From: Thermohalobaculum sp964467005
GTDB taxonomy: Bacteria > Pseudomonadota > Alphaproteobacteria > Rhodobacterales > Rhodobacteraceae
Direction of reading: 5' to 3'
Length of the DNA stretch: 18,692 nt
Assembly (NCBI GenBank): GCA_964467005.1
Contig: CAYXPI010000069.1
Span: 1 to 18,692 of the forward strand
The position numbers were made by a program, and so were the translations under genes. A model generated the notes under the pieces. It saw only the letters and a list, made by a program, of their open reading frames with translations, did not search any database and was not told the DNA's origin. Numbering within the stretch: position 1 is the first letter of the stretch; each line of letters starts with the position of its first letter. This document shows positions 14,591 to 18,692 of the stretch, piece by piece.

Positions 14591-17500
14591 ATGTTTACTC
14601 TGCAAATCTTGCACGCATCGGATCTTGAGGGCGGTGTCGACGCCATTGCCAACGCGCCGAACTTCGCCGCCGTGGTCGACGCCCTCGAGGCCGACGCCGC
14701 CGCCGGCGGCTTCTCTTCGGTCCTCCTCTCGTCGGGCGACAACTACATCCCCGGCCCGTTTTACAACGCGGCGGGCGACAGCAGCACGTTCAACCCGCTG
14801 TTTGAAGGCTTCTACAACGAGTTTTTCGGCCTCGTGAACCCGGATGTCCTCGCGGCCGAGGACGACACCAACGGCGACGGCTTCTTCGACAACGGTGAAA
14901 TCGAGGCTGCGATCCGCGCCGGCACCGTGGCGTTCGACGACGTCTACACCACCGACGTGAACGGCGACGGCTTCGTCGACTATTTCGAAGAGATCGACAA
15001 CTTCGAAGGCCGCGTCGACATCACCATCATGAACATCCTCGGCTTCGACGCCGCGGCCGTGGGCAACCACGAGTTCGACGCGGGCACCGACGCCTTCGAG
15101 AACATCATCAACTACGACAGCGAGGAGGGGAATTCCCTCTCCGGCAGCCGCTACGCCGACGACAGCGAGGGCCCGGCTCTGGTCCCCGGCCATGTCAACT
15201 TCCTCCAGGAGGTCGACTGGCCCGGCGCGCAGTTCCCCTACCTCTCGGCCAACCTCGACTTCTCCGAGGACGGCGATGTGGGCGCCCTCTTCACGGACGA
15301 GATCCTGCCGGCCGAGGACTTCGCCTCCGACCTCGTGAGCGCGCGCGAGCCGCTGCCTGGCTCCGAGGACCAGTTCCCCGCCGTGTTCGAGACCGCCGGC
15401 GATCCCAGCGACTCGAACGACACCAAGGGCGGCCCGGCCACCATCCTCACCGTGGACGGCGAGCAGATCGGCGTGGTCGGCGCGACGACGCAGCTCATCG
15501 CGCAGATCTCCTCGACCGGCAACGTCGTCGACGTCTCGAGCCCGGGCACGAACGACATGGCGGCCCTCGCGGCCACGCTCCAGCCCTTCGTGGACGAGCT
15601 CACGGGCCAGGGGATCGACAAGATCATCATCGTGAGCCATCTCCAGCAGTTCGCGCTGGAAGAGGAGCTCGCCTCGCTCATGTCGGGCGTCGACGTCATC
15701 CTCGCCGGCGGGTCGGATGTCATCTCGGCGGATGACCAGGACGTGCTCCGCGCCGGCGACGAGGCCGAGCAGCCCTATCCGCTCATCGTCGAGGATCTCG
15801 ACGGCAACCCGACCGCGGTGGTCGGCGTCGACGGCGAGTATCGTTATGTGGGCCGCCTCGTGGTGGAGTTCGACGAGAACGGCAACATCGTGCCCGAGTC
15901 GGTCGACGAGACCGTCTCCGGCGCCTTCGCGACCGACGAGGCTGGCACCCTCGCCGCCACCGGCGCCGCGACGCTCGAGGAGGCCATCGCTGCCTCCGAC
16001 CCGGCCTCGGACGTTCAGCTCCTGGTCGACGCGGCCGCGGGGGTCGTGAACACTCTCGACGGCACCATCTTCGGCGAAAGCACGGTCTACATCGAGGGCC
16101 GCCGCGCCGAGGTGCGCACCCAGGAGACCACCCTCGGCAACCTCACGGCCGATGCGAACATCGTCGCAGCCCAGGCGGTCGACCCCGACGTCACCGTCTC
16201 GCTCAAGAACGGCGGCGGCATCCGCTCCTCGATCGGCGAGACCGACGCGGACGGCAACCTCCTGCCCACGCAGACCAACCCGGTCTCGGGCAAGCAGGAG
16301 GGCGAGATCTCCCAGCTCGACATCCAGAACTCGCTCCGCTTCGACAACGGCCTGGTCACGGTCGATCTCTCGGCGGCGGATCTCAAGATCATCCTCGAGC
16401 ACGCGGTCGCCGGCACCGCGGAGGGCGCGACCCCCGGCCAGTTCCCGCAGGTCGGCGGCGTGCGCTTCGCCTTCGACCCCGAGGGTGACGCGCAGGTGCT
16501 CGGGCTGAGCCCGGACGGCACGCTGATCACCCTCCAGCAGGGCACCCGGATCCAGAGCGTCGAGATCGACCTGCCGGACGGCACCTCTCAGGTGATCGTC
16601 GAAGGCGGCCAGGTTGTCGACGACGCGCCGGAGAGCATCAAGGTCGTGACGCTGGACTTCCTCGCGGGCGACGAGGGCGACCTCATCGGCGGCGACGGCT
16701 ACCCCTACCGGGCCCTCGGCGAGGTGACTGATCTCGCCATCTCCGAGCAGGACGCTCTTGCGGAGTTCCTCACCGCCAACTTCCCGCAGGACGCCGGCAC
16801 CCCCTTCAGCACCGAGGAGACGGCGCCGGAGCTCGACGACCGGATCCAAAACCTCTCGGTCCGCGAGGACAGCATCGCGCCGATCGAGCCGGTGAACGTC
16901 GACGTGCCCGTCGACCCCGAGTTTGAGAGCGTGCTCGCCACCGACGAGCTCGACATCACCCTCGTGCAGACCTTCCAAGGCGCGTTCGAAAGTGAGAACG
17001 AGGACGGCCCCGAGGGCGCGACCGAGGTCGTCGCCTTCGCCGCCGGCACGCTCTTCACCACCAACGGCGCGCTTGGCCTCATCGAGACCTTCGACCTCGA
17101 GAGCGGCGCGCGCGGGCCGACCATCGATCTCGAGGCGATTGTCGAGACGGTCGATGACCTCGCCGGCGACGCGTTCAACCCGGTCTTCGACAGCGTGCAG
17201 TCGGTCGACGCCACCGCGGACTACATCGTGGCCGCCATCGACCTCGCGGCCAACGAGGACGGCACCGCCAATCGCGGCGCCATCGTGGTGGTCGAGACGC
17301 CGGACTTCCTGGGCGACGACGACGACGACAGCTTCGGCTTCGAGTTCATCGAGGTGGGCTTCCTGCCGGACAGCGTGAAGATCTCGCCGGACGGCCGCAC
17401 CCTCGTTGTGGCCAACGAGGGGGAGTTCAACTCCGAGAGCGACATCGCGGCCGAGGTGCCGGGCGGCTTCACGATCGTCGACCTCGACAGCCTTGAGATC

Positions 17501-18692
17501 GGCCAGGGCACCGGCGCAGGCAACGTGCTGACCGTGGATTTCTCGGATGTGGACGGTCTCGCGGCGGAGGATGCGGGCCTGCGCATCAACGACGACACGC
17601 CCCTCGGCCTCGACCTCGAGTCGGAGTTCGTGACCTTCACCCCGGACGGCTCGACCGCGCTCATCTCGCTGCAGGAGAACAACGGCTTTGCGATCCTGAG
17701 CGACATCGACCCGGACGCGCTTGGCACCCCTGAGGGCGTTCCGACCATCAGTTTCCTCTCGGCCGGCACCCTCGACCACAGCCTGCCGGAGAACGCCTTC
17801 GACGCGACCGACAACGAGATCATCGACATCGAGCCGCGCGACACCCTCGGCCTCCGGATGCCGGACGCCATCACCACCGTGGAGATCGGTGGCACGGTCT
17901 ACCTCCTCGGCGCGAACGAGGGCGACGGCCGGGGCGACGCCTTCGACGACGGCGAACCGGTGCTCCTCGGCGACGAGGCCCGGGTGTCCGAGCTTGCCGA
18001 GCTCGGCCTCCTCGACGAGACCGCCTATCCGACGACGATCACCGCGACGGACCTGCCGATGGAGGAGGCCCAGGAGGTCGCCGACACCCCGGTGCCGGAC
18101 ACCGCCGCGACCGGCAGCTTCACCGCGACCCTCGACGAGGTGGCCGGCACTGTCACGGTGATGGGGAGCTTCTCGGATCTCAGCTCGCCCCTCTTCGACG
18201 TGGGCGGCGAGGACGGCTTCGGCAATCCGGAGAGCGCGATCCACGTGCATCTCGGCGCGGCAGGCGAAAACGGCCCGATCCTCGCCAACACGACCGTCAC
18301 GGCGGCGACGGACGGGCTCTCGGGCACCTTCGAGCAGACCTTCGAGGTGACCGACGAGCAGGCGGAAATCTTCCGGAACGACGGCTATTACATCAACCTC
18401 CACACCGAGAACTTCAACGCCGGCGAGCTGCGCGGCCAGATCGACCTCCCCGAGGTGGCGACGGTCGACGCTCAGGGTCTCGGGCGGCTCATCGTCTCGA
18501 CCATCGACGGCGACACCGACGGCGACGGGGACATCGACATCCTCCACAGCTACGGCTCGCGGTCCTTCACGATCTGGGATCTCGAGGGCAACGTGGTGTT
18601 CGACAGCGGGTCCGAGTTCGAGCGCTTCATCGCCGAGAACTTCCCCGAGCGGTTCAACGACGACGACGGCGAGCTCGGCCAGAACCGCTCCG
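14591..18692 (+). CDS. Giant acidic multidomain protein: 5'-nucleotidase / choice-of-anchor I with EF-hand and CHRD inserts (3' truncated)
   Basis: Open from ATG 14591 (GAGGA 7 bases upstream) to the window edge; 1367 codons are visible and no stop is reached. Domains in order are: a 5'-nucleotidase-type metallophosphatase (about 3-400) with ILHASDLEG, SSGDNYIPG (Asp50), GNHEFD (158-163) and SHL (His350), interrupted by two canonical EF-hand loops (92-103 and 122-133); a 5'-nucleotidase C-terminal domain (about 500-660) with ETTLGNLTADA, NGGGIRSS (540-547) and a LEHAVAG helix; a 'choice-of-anchor I' propeller-like domain from about 785; a CHRD domain (about 1173-1286) with IHVHLG and YYINLHT...GELRGQI; then the resumed anchor-I domain with GDTDGDGDID and SRSFTIWD. 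It is very rich in Asp and Glu, as expected for a calcium-stabilised extracellular protein. There is no N-terminal signal peptide, so a C-terminal type I secretion signal beyond the window is inferred. Likely role: extracellular nucleotide or phosphoester hydrolysis; activity is uncertain. Confidence 0.88.
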   Translation, partial: MFTLQILHASDLEGGVDAIANAPNFAAVVDALEADAAAGGFSSVLLSSGDNYIPGPFYNAAGDSSTFNPLFEGFYNEFFGLVNPDVLAAEDDTNGDGFFDNGEIEAAIRAGTVAFDDVYTTDVNGDGFVDYFEEIDNFEGRVDITIMNILGFDAAAVGNHEFDAGTDAFENIINYDSEEGNSLSGSRYADDSEGPALVPGHVNFLQEVDWPGAQFPYLSANLDFSEDGDVGALFTDEILPAEDFASDLVSAREPLPGSEDQFPAVFETAGDPSDSNDTKGGPATILTVDGEQIGVVGATTQLIAQISSTGNVVDVSSPGTNDMAALAATLQPFVDELTGQGIDKIIIVSHLQQFALEEELASLMSGVDVILAGGSDVISADDQDVLRAGDEAEQPYPLIVEDLDGNPTAVVGVDGEYRYVGRLVVEFDENGNIVPESVDETVSGAFATDEAGTLAATGAATLEEAIAASDPASDVQLLVDAAAGVVNTLDGTIFGESTVYIEGRRAEVRTQETTLGNLTADANIVAAQAVDPDVTVSLKNGGGIRSSIGETDADGNLLPTQTNPVSGKQEGEISQLDIQNSLRFDNGLVTVDLSAADLKIILEHAVAGTAEGATPGQFPQVGGVRFAFDPEGDAQVLGLSPDGTLITLQQGTRIQSVEIDLPDGTSQVIVEGGQVVDDAPESIKVVTLDFLAGDEGDLIGGDGYPYRALGEVTDLAISEQDALAEFLTANFPQDAGTPFSTEETAPELDDRIQNLSVREDSIAPIEPVNVDVPVDPEFESVLATDELDITLVQTFQGAFESENEDGPEGATEVVAFAAGTLFTTNGALGLIETFDLESGARGPTIDLEAIVETVDDLAGDAFNPVFDSVQSVDATADYIVAAIDLAANEDGTANRGAIVVVETPDFLGDDDDDSFGFEFIEVGFLPDSVKISPDGRTLVVANEGEFNSESDIAAEVPGGFTIVDLDSLEIGQGTGAGNVLTVDFSDVDGLAAEDAGLRINDDTPLGLDLESEFVTFTPDGSTALISLQENNGFAILSDIDPDALGTPEGVPTISFLSAGTLDHSLPENAFDATDNEIIDIEPRDTLGLRMPDAITTVEIGGTVYLLGANEGDGRGDAFDDGEPVLLGDEARVSELAELGLLDETAYPTTITATDLPMEEAQEVADTPVPDTAATGSFTATLDEVAGTVTVMGSFSDLSSPLFDVGGEDGFGNPESAIHVHLGAAGENGPILANTTVTAATDGLSGTFEQTFEVTDEQAEIFRNDGYYINLHTENFNAGELRGQIDLPEVATVDAQGLGRLIVSTIDGDTDGDGDIDILHSYGSRSFTIWDLEGNVVFDSGSEFERFIAENFPERFNDDDGELGQNRS
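14864..14989 (+). other. EF-hand pair inside the phosphatase domain
   Basis: Two 12-residue loops, DTNGDGFFDNGE (residues 92-103) and DVNGDGFVDYFE (122-133), both have acidic or Asn ligands at positions 1, 3, 5 and 9 and Glu at 12, the canonical EF-hand pattern. They are exactly 30 codons apart, and the DNA repeats AACGGCGACGGCTTC identically at 14870-14884 and 14960-14974, consistent with duplication. Confidence 0.8.
18107..18448 (+). other. CHRD domain embedded in the choice-of-anchor I domain
   Basis: Residues about 1173-1286 have the CHRD pattern: an opening strand GSFTATLDEV, the HxH turn IHVHLG (His1218, His1220) followed by a GPIL segment, and the closing YYINLHT (His1271) and GELRGQIDL. 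The anchor-I motif DEARVSEL (from 1128) precedes it and the anchor-I segment LGRLIVST (from 1297) follows, so it is an internal insert rather than a terminal domain. Confidence 0.75.

Noticed and set aside
14435..18547. 1370-codon open frame antisense to the giant gene
   Set aside because: The plus-strand frame has clear family motifs throughout. The minus frame is Val, Asp, Glu and Arg biased, has no recognisable domain and follows from GAC/GTC/CTC-rich codons read in reverse.
1..18692. CRISPR array, transposon, tRNA/rRNA, toxin-antitoxin or defence system
   Set aside because: No regularly spaced repeats, transposase motifs, cloverleaf or rRNA sequence were seen; all genes are core or envelope-type.

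Overview
The window is a very GC-rich (roughly 70%) chromosomal segment of an alphaproteobacterium, most likely of the order Rhodobacterales. The evidence is the 3' end of ftsZ with the alphaproteobacterial C-terminal peptide DIPAFLRRQAN, followed by lpxC, bamD and recN in the order typical of that group. I see no tRNA, rRNA, CRISPR array or insertion sequence. All genes share the same high-GC codon style, so there is no obvious recent island.

Layout. (1) 1-4317, all on +: the end of ftsZ and a strong hairpin terminator; lpxC (lipid A synthesis), bamD (outer-membrane protein assembly lipoprotein) and recN (double-strand-break repair); then a 56-residue single-pass membrane protein of unknown function. 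(2) 4318-4396: a nested inverted-repeat structure between convergent genes. (3) 4397-6416: a D-lactate dehydrogenase-like FAD oxidase (-), divergent from a hot-dog-fold thioesterase (+). (4) 6486-8174 (+): a ClC-family chloride transporter or channel. (5) 8180-14271 (-): a tamA-tamB operon with one-base overlap, encoding an outer-membrane and periplasm-spanning assembly module. (6) 14272-14590: a divergent regulatory region with one AT-rich patch. (7) 14591 to the right edge (+): the first 1367 codons of a giant acidic protein, open to the end of the window.

The theme is largely the cell envelope: lipid A (LpxC), beta-barrel insertion (BamD, TamA/TamB), ion transport (ClC) and a probable secreted surface protein. 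The giant protein is the most unusual object. It has a 5'-nucleotidase-type metallophosphatase with a pair of canonical EF-hand loops inside it, a 5'-nucleotidase C-terminal domain, and a 'choice-of-anchor I' propeller-like domain that is itself interrupted by a complete CHRD domain. It starts without a signal peptide, so a C-terminal type I secretion signal beyond the window is expected. TamA carries a lipobox, which is unusual for this outer-membrane barrel family in Proteobacteria.

Several very long open frames lie antisense to recN, tamB and the giant gene. They are GC-bias shadows and are not annotated.
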